Notes: generated from the letters alone by a model not told the origin. A stretch of 32,297 nt of DNA from Methanococcoides seepicolus (GCF_023684405.1 NZ_JAGSOI010000027.1:1-32297); one strand, 5' to 3'; numbered from the stretch's first letter, positions 6,504-14,494 are shown. Numbers and translations are program-made.

Positions 6504-7739
6504 TCAGTTATCTCCTCTTATCGGACAGGCACACATTTCAAGCAATGCTTCCTCGCTTGTATGAGAGCCACGGCCTATCAGAATATCGCCTTCCTGAACT
6601 GTTGTTTTGGCACTTGGGCTATATACCCAACGTTCAGCACGTTTTACTGCCATGATATGGATCCCGGTCTCAGTGCCCAGCTTCAGTTCGCGGTATGACT
6701 TTCCAATGATGGGTGAACAGCCTTCGACCCGAAGCTTTGTTATCACTTCATCTGATTCACGCACAGCGATCGTGATGACGGGGTGAAGGTCTATATCTCG
6801 AAGGACCGTATCTGCGATCCCGTAAGCAGCATCGGAAATGGATTCGGATGCATTTGCAAGATGTAGCAGCCCTCTCAGCTCGTTGACATCGGCAACATGT
6901 TTAGCTGTTTCAAGTACCCAGTGCTGGAGGTCGTATTTCATCTCATCCATCTCTCGCTCAAGGGCTTTCACTTCCTCAGCGATATCAGTATTGTCAAAGA
7001 GCAATGCAGAATAAGCAAGTCCTACAGCAAGTTCTGCTGTGTTCTTCATGTCAACAATGATGTCCACCGCTTTATCGAGATCATTCAAGCCCTTCTCATG
7101 TTCAACCCTTCGAGGAACGTACTTGTGTGTAGTAGCAAGTTCAATAAGCAGAGGCACACCTTCATCATGTCCTCTTGCAAAGATCACATCATCAGCACGA
7201 ATACGGGTATCGCGGTGCGGGTCATATACCCAGTCAGTGTGTCTTCGAATAGCTATTACCCACATACCAGTCTCGACCTCAAGCTCAAGGTCCCCAAGTG
7301 TGGAACCCACCATATCGGAATTTTCATTGATCGTAACACGTACAATGGTCTCTTCGGCTTCCCTGAGAGCTAATTTAAGCTCAAGTGGTATTCCCATATC
7401 CATCTCGATTATTTTTGCAATGTCTCCGGCGGCATTTGCAATATTTTCCGCAGAAGCTGCTACCTGAAGGACACCCACCATATCTTCGGCTTCCTCTATC
7501 CTGCGTGTACTCAGCATAGCTGCCATTTTCATGTGATAGTGAAGTGTATCCATCTTCTCCTCAAGATCGATAACTTCTCCTGAAATATCCTCATCGTCAT
7601 AGACCATTGCGGAATATGCAAGATCTACCATCAGTTCGGATGTATCTTTCATTTCGATAAGAAGATCCTTAAGGTTCCTTGGGATGTACCTGATTACTTT
7701 TGGACTCATTTTCTTATGTTCCGTATTATCCTTATTCAT
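6504..7739 (-). CDS. Duplicated PhoU / RCK_C (TrkA-C) domain regulator
   Basis: A 411-residue soluble protein made of two similar halves (about 1-207 and 212-411). Each half has a PhoU-like helical bundle (KDLLIEMKDTSELMVDLAYS in the first, DIIVDMKNTAELAVGLAYS in the second). Each then has a TrkA C-terminal RCK_C domain (GSTLGDLELEVETGMWVIAI; GKSYRELKLGTETGIHIMAV), a small ligand-binding unit common in ion channel and transporter regulators. The two MgtE-like genes lie 108 bases upstream on the same strand, so it probably senses a nucleotide or ion and gates that transporter. The protein is clearly an internal duplication. It has no membrane segment. Start ATG 7739. Confidence 0.85.
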   Translation of the reverse strand: MNKDNTEHKKMSPKVIRYIPRNLKDLLIEMKDTSELMVDLAYSAMVYDDEDISGEVIDLEEKMDTLHYHMKMAAMLSTRRIEEAEDMVGVLQVAASAENIANAAGDIAKIIEMDMGIPLELKLALREAEETIVRVTINENSDMVGSTLGDLELEVETGMWVIAIRRHTDWVYDPHRDTRIRADDVIFARGHDEGVPLLIELATTHKYVPRRVEHEKGLNDLDKAVDIIVDMKNTAELAVGLAYSALLFDNTDIAEEVKALEREMDEMKYDLQHWVLETAKHVADVNELRGLLHLANASESISDAAYGIADTVLRDIDLHPVITIAVRESDEVITKLRVEGCSPIIGKSYRELKLGTETGIHIMAVKRAERWVYSPSAKTTVQEGDILIGRGSHTSEEALLEMCACPIRGDN

Positions 7740-7847
7740 TAAATGTAATTTATTATATATTGTAATTGTTAATGCCTTTAATTATTCTCTTTTAGTTATT
7801 AGTACATATCTTTTATATATTCTTCATTGAAGCTCTCTTTTAGAATT

Positions 7848-8408
7848 TCAGATGACATTAAACAAATATAATGTTGAAAATATGGCTGTTATTCCGACAA
7901 GGTCCCCCAATGTTGCTATCACAGGTATGACCGTATCATCCGGATCAATTCCGAACCTGTGGGATGCAAAAGCAATGCCTATGGTGGCAGAGAAGACCGC
8001 CAGAAGTTCGAGCGTTCCGGAGATCGTACATATCTTAAAAAGCGTAAAAAGTCCCAATGGACTGTTTCCAAACCCGGACATCATCCATGCAATAACGCTC
8101 AATATCACAGATGCGGTGATACCGACAATGAATGCTGCTATCACACTGTTCCTTACAACCGGGTTCTTGTGTATGTGGGTCGTTCCGATACCCATATGGA
8201 AAGCAGATGAAAGTCTTGCACCGAGTATACTTCCGGTGTCACCGCCGATCTTAATGAGCGCAGGTACCAATAGAAGTATGGTCGGGAGGGATATCAGATT
8301 ATCAAGTTCCGAGTTCAGTATCTGACCCGTAACAACCCCAAGCACAGATGTGAAGAAGAGGATCGGCATCCCTCTTGACAGAATTCCGCGAACGGTATAA
8401 TAACTCAT
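7848..8408 (-). CDS. MgtE-type divalent cation transporter domain, second subunit
   Basis: A 186-residue membrane protein that is just one MgtE transmembrane domain, with about five helices. Typical motifs are PALIKIGGDTGSILGARLSSAFHMG and, near the C-terminus, FGIDPDDTVIPVIATLGDLVGI, whose acidic residues line the Mg2+ path in MgtE. The cytosolic N-domain and CBS domains of bacterial MgtE are missing. Its start overlaps the stop of the preceding MgtE-like gene (ATGA, 8405-8408). The pair therefore probably forms a heterodimer equivalent to the two-domain SLC41 arrangement. The PhoU/RCK_C protein downstream may substitute for the missing CBS regulation (inference). Confidence 0.87.
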   Translation of the reverse strand: MSYYTVRGILSRGMPILFFTSVLGVVTGQILNSELDNLISLPTILLLVPALIKIGGDTGSILGARLSSAFHMGIGTTHIHKNPVVRNSVIAAFIVGITASVILSVIAWMMSGFGNSPLGLFTLFKICTISGTLELLAVFSATIGIAFASHRFGIDPDDTVIPVIATLGDLVGITAIFSTLYLFNVI

Positions 8409-9025
8409 AACATCAGCACCACCTTTGCAGAAAGGAACAGCATGAGCATGGATACGATATCTCCGATGGTAGCTATAGAAGGTGTCACAACATTGTCCGG
8501 ATCAAATCCGAACCTGAACATACCAAGAGCAAGGAGTACTGCTATAACAGATAATATAATGCCTGATGAGACTCCAGCAAGAACTGCTATTGAAGTAAGT
8601 GCCAGAATACCTGCACTTTCAAATCCAAGCAGAACTGTCATTGTATGTCCGATAATTCCCAGAGCGATGGACATTATAAGCCCCAATAGCAATGACCCGT
8701 AGATATTGTTTGTAAGTTCCGGATTATTCTCGATCTTTGTTATAAGGCCCATGTGAATCGCACTACCAAGACGTGAACCAAGGGTGCATGATATATTCCC
8801 TCTCATTCCCAAAACCGCAGGTGCGATGACGATCAGACCCGGTATCATTTCCAGTTCATTGGTCATTCCCGCAAAAATAAAACCAGCTACTGCTCCACCG
8901 ATGGTTGCAAGTATCTGGAACGGCAATGCTTCCTTGACTATGGATCGAACACTGGCATAATCTCCCAGATATTCTTCTTCGATCTCGACATCGTCGTCCT
9001 CATCAGCATGGGAACTGTAGGACAT
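8405..9025 (-). CDS. MgtE-type divalent cation transporter domain, first subunit
   Basis: A 206-residue protein with an acidic cytosolic N-terminal tail (about 20 residues rich in Asp and Glu) followed by one five-helix MgtE transmembrane domain. The motifs GMRGNISCTLGSRLGSAIHMG and RFGFDPDNVVTPSIATIGD correspond to the conserved MgtE core. No CBS domains are present. It is the first gene of the three-gene cation module, with a 4-base overlap to its partner. The start ATG at 9025 has no Shine-Dalgarno sequence; AT-rich sequence (TTTTAATACTAAA) about 25 bases upstream may be box A of a nearly leaderless transcript. The transported ion is probably Mg2+. Confidence 0.87.
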   Translation of the reverse strand: MSYSSHADEDDDVEIEEEYLGDYASVRSIVKEALPFQILATIGGAVAGFIFAGMTNELEMIPGLIVIAPAVLGMRGNISCTLGSRLGSAIHMGLITKIENNPELTNNIYGSLLLGLIMSIALGIIGHTMTVLLGFESAGILALTSIAVLAGVSSGIILSVIAVLLALGMFRFGFDPDNVVTPSIATIGDIVSMLMLFLSAKVVLML

Positions 9026-9061
9026 GGATTGCTATTTGCACTTTTAGTATTAAAACGATTT

Positions 9062-9148
9062 GCGAGTGTGGAGAATTATGATGATTAATGTGTGGGTTTT
9101 GATTAGAAAATATTGATAATTGTTCGAGTTCGAATCTTATTCCTCGCA
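9062..9148 (+). pseudogene. tRNA-like relic (possible type II tRNA remnant)
   Basis: GCGAG at 9062-9066 can pair with CTCGC at 9143-9147. GTTCGAATC (9128-9136) has the T-loop consensus and sits exactly 4+7 bases before a discriminator-like A at 9148, as in a tRNA 3' half. The 87-base span suits a long-variable-arm tRNA (Leu/Ser). The T stem, D arm and anticodon arm do not pair convincingly, so this is at most a decayed tRNA or an attachment-site relic. Confidence 0.3.
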
Positions 9149-9155
9149 CAATCAT

Positions 9156-9197
9156 TCGGGGTAATAGGTATCTAGTAAAAATGCAACCTTCTTAAAA
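9156..9197 (+). repeat. 42-bp direct repeat, copy 1
   Basis: It begins TCGGGG and contains GTAAAAATGCAACCT. It matches 9261-9302 at 36 of 42 positions, with a spacing of 105 bases. Confidence 0.75.
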
Positions 9198-9239
9198 AAT
9201 TGCTTATTTGAAAATCTCATATGATCTTGGAGGTTCAGT

Positions 9240-9256
9240 TCATACCCCCCGTATGA
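9240..9256. repeat. Small hairpin TCATAC-CCCCC-GTATGA
   Basis: A perfect 6-bp stem with a five-C loop, lying just before the second 42-bp repeat. It has no T-run on either side and its role is unknown. Confidence 0.4.
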
Positions 9257-9260
9257 TATT

Positions 9261-9302
9261 TCGGGGATATAGGTAACTCGTAAAAATGCAACCTCGTTAA
9301 AA
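9261..9302 (+). repeat. 42-bp direct repeat, copy 2
   Basis: The second copy of the unit at 9156-9197, again containing GTAAAAATGCAACCT. The differences are paired substitutions at six positions; the block around ATGCAAC is fully conserved. Confidence 0.75.
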
Positions 9303-9609
9303 TATTTACTTTTTTTAATCTTCAATAAAAAATTATCCTAGCATATTATCCAATTCCCTTATTTCAAATAATGAGGAATGCAACAACACGAATATTTTGT
9401 TGCATTTTACAATTGAGTGAAAATTAGTTGCATTTAATTGCTAAACTAGGAATGGAATGATTGCATTTTGTTACATTTTTATTTTTTTTGTAAACAGTGT
9501 TAACTATTTAAGTAGTACGGGTTCTGGTCCTATTATAAACTATAAAAATAAACATACGTTCATACTAAAAATAAATTCATAATTTTAAAATAATTGTGGG
9601 AGTGGGGGG

Positions 9610-12600
9610 ATGAAGATTAAACACTATAATATTGTTTTCGTTGGATTGATTTTTTTATGTTTGATGGTAACCACAGCTACAGTAGCAGCAGATACTATTT
9701 ACGTGGAAGGGCCGGTGTATAATGGCACTGATCTTCATGACATTGTAAGTCTTGATAATTCTGATTTTGTTGAAATGAATGCAAGTAATTTTGCTGGATT
9801 CATTCAGGGAGAATCTCTCAGGATCTATGGTGGGGATTTTGTCTTAGGTAGAACAATCCAAGAAGAAGGGCTTGTATATGAAACTCGAATCGAGCAGGCT
9901 GAATATGAAAGCAGTGCATGGGAGGGTGAAACCTATCCGATAATGGGATTCTTTGGGAATGAGTATGTTCCATTAAAAGATAATCCGGATAAAATTGCTA
10001 CACTGCTCATAGATAACGATGAAGAGCACACATTCAATGTCGGAGAAGTACTTTACCTTGGAAGTGGATATGCCCTTGTATTTAAACAAGTTGATGTAGA
10101 AGGTGACAAGGTCTGGATGGAATTTTCAAAGGATGGCGAATTTATTGACGATCATGTTATCACAGTTCCTCCGGAAGGTGCAACATGGGTCTTTGATACC
10201 GATGTCGCATACGAAGAAGATGTCGAGATCATGAGGGTACATGTTACAACTCTAGATTTGAATAATAATTCTGTTGTGATTAAAGGTCTCTGGCTAATTG
10301 ATGCAGATAATGTCCTCGAGATTGATAACGGGGATGAATTCGGTGTATTTGAAGTTTGGAGCACTTCTACCGGTGGGGGTCTTACACTTAAGAATGGGGA
10401 TTCAATATTTTTAACAAGGGATTCAATGCAAGAAATAGCAGAAGATTTGATGTTCAAGGTTGTTGATTCTGATGATCTTACATTCAACCTGATTAAAGAA
10501 TACGTGGAGCCAAGAGAACCAAAAACAATCACCGTGGATGATGATGGAGGGTTTGATTATACCACAATAAAGGATGCTGTAAATAATGCAATTAATGGAG
10601 ATATAATTCTTGTTTACAGTGGGAACTACACAGAAAATGTAACGGTAGACAAACAATTAACGATAAAGTCGCAATCAGGAAATCCAGATGATACTATTAT
10701 TCAAGCTGGTGATTCAAGTAGTCATATTTTCTATGTGCCTGTAGATAACGTAACCATCAGTGGGTTTACATTTAAAGGTGCTACGAAAGACTCCATTGCT
10801 GGAATTTATCTTCATGGAGTTAATAATAATGTCCTAACCAACAATAAATTATCTAACAACTACTACGGAATCTCTCTTTATTGTTCTACAAACAACACAC
10901 TGAGAAATAATACGATGTCCAATAACATCTATAATTTTGGAGCTTATAGTTATAGCTTCACTTGCAATATGAATAATGACATCGATACAAGCAATTCTGT
11001 AGACGGAAAATTGATTTACTACCTTGTTAATGTTTCTGATGTTGTTATTGATTCATCTTCAAACGCTGGAACAGTTTACTGTATTAGTTGCCAGAATGTT
11101 TCAATAAATGATTTGAGTCTTGAAAATAATCATTATGGCATTCGTTTATATGATACGAATAATTTAATTATTGATAATAATACTGTTTCGAACAATGTTT
11201 ACGGCATTTTCCAGGGAATTTCCAGAAATAATATGCTGAGCAATAACACTGTTTCGGACAATAATTACGGTGCTTTTCTTTTTGACTCTAATAATAATAC
11301 GTTGATCAATAACAATGTTAATTTGAATAAGGAAAATGGCATAGATTTTTGGAAATCTAACAACAATACTTTAATTAATAATAATGTTAATTCGAATGAG
11401 AAAAGCGGCATCTATCTTAGTTATTCCAGCAACAACATGCTGAACAATAACACTGCAAACGCGAACAACGCTTTCGGTATCTATCTGAGGGATTCCAGCA
11501 ATAACAATACGCTGACCAGCAACACGGTGTCGAACAACTACGACGATGGCATCGCTCTGAGTTCTTCCAGCTACAACAACCTGAACAACAACACTGCATC
11601 GAACAACACCTACATTGGCATCAGGCTGTGGGATTCCAGCGACAACACGCTGAACGATAACACTGCAAACTCGAACAATGCTTCTGGAATCAGAATGATG
11701 AATTCCAGCTATAACACGCTGACAGATAATACTGCATCGAACAACGCTGCCGGCATCATGATTTCTGTCGACAGTAACGATAACCTGATCTACAACAACT
11801 ACTTCAACAATACAAATAACGTTGAATATGATGGCACCAATACCGGAAACAACATCTGGAACATTACCCAGACTGTTGGAACAAACATTGTTGGAGGTCC
11901 TCTCCTTGGTGGAAACTACTGGGTGCATCCTAATGGAACAGGATTCAGTGTTGACACAGCCGATTCCAACAAGGATGGAATCTGTGACGAGCAGTACAAT
12001 CTCTCTGAAACTGAATTTGACTACCTGCCGCTTAGTATTGTCGTTGACAATCTCATGCCAGTGATCAGTATAACCTCGCCGGCGGATGGATCTTCCACAA
12101 CGGCAAGCTCAATTGCGGTCTCAGGTCTTGTCAATGGAACCGGATCGCTGCCAGTGGTTACAGTGAATGACATTGTTGCAGAACCCACAATTCTAAATTT
12201 CAGCGGCACCTTCACGGCAATGGTACCTCTGGTCATGGGTACTAACACCATTTATGCAAACGTTACCGATGCTGCTGGAAACACCAACACAACACCTGTA
12301 AATGTTACACGAACCTCCTCCGGCAGTAACGGCGGTGGCGGCGGCGGTGGAAGTGGAGCAACCAGCGAAGCCTTTGAGAACATCGCACTTAAGAATGTGA
12401 AAACAGAGGACATCGTAGGTGGACTTGCAATCAGTTACATATTCGATGAGGAGCAGAATGCAATTCAGTACATCAACTTCTCTGCACTGAGAAACTACGG
12501 AAGGGTTTCAACAACGATTGAAGTGCTTAAGAACAGATCTGCAATGGTTGATGAAAGTGCTCCGGGTGTTGTCTATAGTAACCTTAACATTTGGGTTGGT

Positions 12601-13014
12601 AGAGCAGGATTTGCAACTGAAGACAATATTGCTGATCCTGTAATAGGTTTCAGTGTAGCAAAAGAGTGGTTGATAGGAAATGGCATTGATGAGAATTCAA
12701 TAACGTTATATCGCCACAATGAAGGCAAATGGAATGCACTTAATACAATGAAAATTGGAGAAGATGATTCATACATTTACTTCGAAGCAGAAACTCCGGG
12801 ATTCTCACCATTTGCTATTGCAGGTGAAGTTGATGATGGAACTGTAACAGACAATACCATTTCAGATGACGAGTTATCTAACCCTGGTGATGATACAGAA
12901 TCAGTTGAAGAGGACATCCCTACAGCAGAATCAAATGACATTCCAGGATTTTCTATATTTACATCCGTGTTCGTCCTGGTTTTTGCCTGCCTATCCCAGA
13001 AAAGGAAGAACTGA
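9610..13014 (+). CDS. Giant surface protein: S-layer domain, NosD beta-helix, PGF-pre-PGF, PGF-CTERM
   Basis: A 1134-residue exported protein. Residues 1-28 are a signal peptide. Residues ~30-300 resemble one copy of the Methanosarcina S-layer duplication domain (YETRIEQAEYESSAWEGETY, GGDFVLGRTI). Residues ~304-805 form a right-handed parallel beta-helix of NosD/pectate-lyase type, with dozens of NN-x-L-x-x-N-x-x-x-N turns. About 815-900 is an Ig-like domain (PVISITSPADGSS), followed by a Gly-rich linker (~904-917). About 920-1080 is a PGF-pre-PGF domain, then an acidic linker. The C-terminal IPGFSIFTSVFVLVFACLSQ plus basic tail is a PGF-CTERM signal, processed by archaeosortase ArtA and exchanged for a lipid anchor. 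SD GGGAGTG lies just upstream of the ATG. Codon use changes sharply near 11,420 within the helix repeats. Its ligand is unknown; NosD-like helices often bind polysaccharide. Confidence 0.92.
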   Translation: MKIKHYNIVFVGLIFLCLMVTTATVAADTIYVEGPVYNGTDLHDIVSLDNSDFVEMNASNFAGFIQGESLRIYGGDFVLGRTIQEEGLVYETRIEQAEYESSAWEGETYPIMGFFGNEYVPLKDNPDKIATLLIDNDEEHTFNVGEVLYLGSGYALVFKQVDVEGDKVWMEFSKDGEFIDDHVITVPPEGATWVFDTDVAYEEDVEIMRVHVTTLDLNNNSVVIKGLWLIDADNVLEIDNGDEFGVFEVWSTSTGGGLTLKNGDSIFLTRDSMQEIAEDLMFKVVDSDDLTFNLIKEYVEPREPKTITVDDDGGFDYTTIKDAVNNAINGDIILVYSGNYTENVTVDKQLTIKSQSGNPDDTIIQAGDSSSHIFYVPVDNVTISGFTFKGATKDSIAGIYLHGVNNNVLTNNKLSNNYYGISLYCSTNNTLRNNTMSNNIYNFGAYSYSFTCNMNNDIDTSNSVDGKLIYYLVNVSDVVIDSSSNAGTVYCISCQNVSINDLSLENNHYGIRLYDTNNLIIDNNTVSNNVYGIFQGISRNNMLSNNTVSDNNYGAFLFDSNNNTLINNNVNLNKENGIDFWKSNNNTLINNNVNSNEKSGIYLSYSSNNMLNNNTANANNAFGIYLRDSSNNNTLTSNTVSNNYDDGIALSSSSYNNLNNNTASNNTYIGIRLWDSSDNTLNDNTANSNNASGIRMMNSSYNTLTDNTASNNAAGIMISVDSNDNLIYNNYFNNTNNVEYDGTNTGNNIWNITQTVGTNIVGGPLLGGNYWVHPNGTGFSVDTADSNKDGICDEQYNLSETEFDYLPLSIVVDNLMPVISITSPADGSSTTASSIAVSGLVNGTGSLPVVTVNDIVAEPTILNFSGTFTAMVPLVMGTNTIYANVTDAAGNTNTTPVNVTRTSSGSNGGGGGGGSGATSEAFENIALKNVKTEDIVGGLAISYIFDEEQNAIQYINFSALRNYGRVSTTIEVLKNRSAMVDESAPGVVYSNLNIWVGRAGFATEDNIADPVIGFSVAKEWLIGNGIDENSITLYRHNEGKWNALNTMKIGEDDSYIYFEAETPGFSPFAIAGEVDDGTVTDNTISDDELSNPGDDTESVEEDIPTAESNDIPGFSIFTSVFVLVFACLSQKRKN

Positions 13015-13040
13015 GTTCCTTCCTTTTTCTTGCTTTTTTT
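13000..13040 (+). terminator. Terminator of the surface protein gene
   Basis: AAAAGGAAGAAC and GTTCCTTCCTTTTT form a long stem with one bulged base around the TGA stop. T-runs follow (…CTTTTTCTTGCTTTTTTTT). Confidence 0.7.
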
Positions 13041-13060
13041 TAATTGGAAAAAGTTATCCA

Positions 13061-13650
13061 TCATTCAACAACAGAAACTCTATAGTCCCAATTCTCCAAT
13101 CTCTCCCTCACATGAACATTTAAGGTAAACGGTTTATCACTCTTAGCGTTCTGCTTCATGTAATGCAATGTACCCTTAGAAAATCCCATCTTCTTCCATT
13201 CAGTGTAAGGCATGTCAATAAAATCTTCCCTCGATCATTAATTTGAGTGATTTTTATTACAATATTAAAAATGATTTAGGATGAAATACCCTCTACCAAT
13301 TTTTCCACAGCATCCGTATTCAAATTGATATCCTTATCCCTCCAAATCCTGTCTTTTATCCTCTTGAAAGTGCCCCTATTAACACCCCATTCCTCAGCCT
13401 GTGATTGAGATCATTCAAGTATCTTTCTCATTATGTCCTGCTTGTCAATGAACATCTGTGAGCGTTTAACATCCAATTCCTGTTCATCAATATTGTTGGC
13501 TTCCTTCCCAATATAAACAACACCATCAGCCAGAACATGTTTCCTTTCAAGAACTCCAATCTCCCCATCGAACTTATGTTCAAGGTGTTTAGCATATTGC
13601 ATTATTGTCCTGCTCAATGGCTTGAAGCAATCTTTAATAGTACCGAAGAA
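13061..13650 (-). pseudogene. Broken, unrecognised gene with internal repeats
   Basis: Read leftward, one frame from about 13,650 (TIKDCFKPLSRTIMQYAKHL...) runs through LERKHVLADGVVYIGKE to a TGA at 13413-13411. It then continues in frame through EEWGVNRGTFKRIKDRI to TAA at 13278-13276. After a gap in another frame come PYTEWKKMGFSKGTLHYMK and a stop at 13061. The two related blocks, GVNRGTFKRIK...KDINLNTDAV and GFSKGTLHYMK...KPFTLNVHV, look like tandem copies of a small helical unit. I cannot place the family; it faintly recalls C-terminal parts of archaeal CRISPR-associated or integrase-type proteins. At least one nonsense codon and a frame change make it non-functional. Confidence 0.55.
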
Positions 13651-13725
13651 TTATCAGCTTATAATAAGAGAAATCGATCATCCACAAATAAAACGGCCTG
13701 GTTTTCATTAGGGGTTAAGGATAAA

Positions 13726-14133
13726 ATGATAAAAAACACATGGGTTAATTTACCAGTAAAAAGCCTCAACGATTCTGTAGAGTTCTTTGAAAAGCTGGGA
13801 TTTAAGTTCAATAAGCAATTTGACGCCACAAATATGCTCTTAAATGACAATACAATGGTCACTCTGGTCGAGGAACCACAATTTAAAGAGTTCGCACAAA
13901 AAGAAGTAGCAGATACAAAGACAACTGCAGAGGCTGTTTTAGTTTTACAGATAGAGAGTAAGGATGCGGTCAATGAATTGGTCGATAAAGCAATTTCCTT
14001 GGGTGCAAAGGAAACGCGTGACCCTCATGAACATGGTCCAATGTTTGGAAGAAGCTTCGAAGATCTGGATGGACACGTTTGGGAAGTATTCTTCATGAAT
14101 GAGGATGAAATGCCAAAGGACAACGAGTGTTAA
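13726..14133 (+). CDS. VOC (glyoxalase/bleomycin resistance-type) family protein
   Basis: A 135-residue protein if started at ATG 13726 (MIKNTWVNLPVKSLNDSVEF), preceded by GGTTAAGGATAAA. A longer open frame from 13537 exists, but its extra N-terminus lies over the broken gene on the other strand and has no family resemblance. The sequence has the two beta-alpha-beta-beta-beta modules of the VOC superfamily. These are visible as LPVKSLNDSVEFFEKLGFKF and AISLGAKETRDPHEHGPMFGRSFEDLDGHVWEV in the C-terminal half, the latter typical of the lactoylglutathione-lyase-like/PhnB subgroup. VOC proteins are metal-dependent lyases, dioxygenases or drug-binding proteins; which applies here is unknown. It is monocistronic as far as I can see. 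Confidence 0.85.
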   Translation: MIKNTWVNLPVKSLNDSVEFFEKLGFKFNKQFDATNMLLNDNTMVTLVEEPQFKEFAQKEVADTKTTAEAVLVLQIESKDAVNELVDKAISLGAKETRDPHEHGPMFGRSFEDLDGHVWEVFFMNEDEMPKDNEC

Positions 14134-14153
14134 GAGAAAGTTCTACTTTTCTT
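14132..14153 (+). terminator. Weak hairpin after the VOC gene
   Basis: AAGAGAAAG (14132-14140) pairs imperfectly with CTTTTCTT (14146-14153) immediately after the stop. No long T-run follows. Confidence 0.3.
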
Positions 14154-14350
14154 ATTAAATAGCGGGCACATTCTATTAATTTCTTCAGTTCAATGCGATT
14201 CTTTTCAATAATTTCACCATCTACAGAAGGCTGCTTTATAAGGGCTGCATTTTTCTGTAAACGATTTGTGAAAATGGATACTCAAAATTTTATGAAGTTT
14301 TTGAATCGTTCAGAAAAATTGTTACTAGACATAATTTCACGAGCTACATA

Positions 14351-14411
14351 TAATGAAATGTTCCGGTAAATTGTGAAACTGAATACAAAAGTATATAAGG
14401 TGAAATGTTCC
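14351..14411 (+). promoter_or_regulatory. Duplicated TATA-plus-TGAAATGTTCC promoter unit
   Basis: TGAAATGTTCC occurs at 14354-14364 and 14401-14411, 47 bases apart. Each copy follows a TATA-like stretch (ACATATAA before the first, AAAGTATATAAGG at 14388-14400 before the second). The second TATA box is strong and lies about 95 bases upstream of the ATG at 14495. The repeated 11-mer is a likely operator. The 14134-14494 interval otherwise contains no gene that I can see. Confidence 0.5.
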
Positions 14412-14494
14412 ATTTAATTATGATACATTGGGGTATCATTGGTGTTATTGGTGTTTAAAGCCAATATAATTTAAACAGAGTGGAGGAAAAAATC

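Larger units (their letters stand above)
9181..9477. promoter_or_regulatory. Cluster of ATGCAAC/GTTGCAT motifs upstream of the surface protein
   Basis: Exact copies lie at 9181-9187, 9286-9292 and 9378-9384 (ATGCAAC), and at 9399-9405 and 9428-9434 (GTTGCAT). Near copies are ATTGCAT 9461-9467 and GTTACAT 9471-9477. The third and fourth copies form a perfect 10-bp inverted repeat, AATGCAACAA (9377-9386)/TTGTTGCATT (9397-9406). The 584-base region 9026-9609 otherwise holds no gene that I can see. The arrangement suggests binding sites for a transcription regulator acting on the gene at 9610. Confidence 0.45.

Noticed and set aside
9026-9609. CRISPR array in the repeat-rich intergenic region
   Set aside because: Only two imperfect 42-bp units and a scattered 7-mer in both orientations; no regular spacer-repeat pattern.
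11371-11928. 185-codon minus-strand frame inside the surface protein
   Set aside because: Mirror image of the Asn-rich repeats (GTT-rich antisense); an artefact of the repetitive codons.
13537-13725. N-terminal extension of the VOC protein frame
   Set aside because: The extra 63 codons lie antisense to the broken gene at 13061-13650 and have no VOC resemblance; ATG 13726 begins exactly at the domain.
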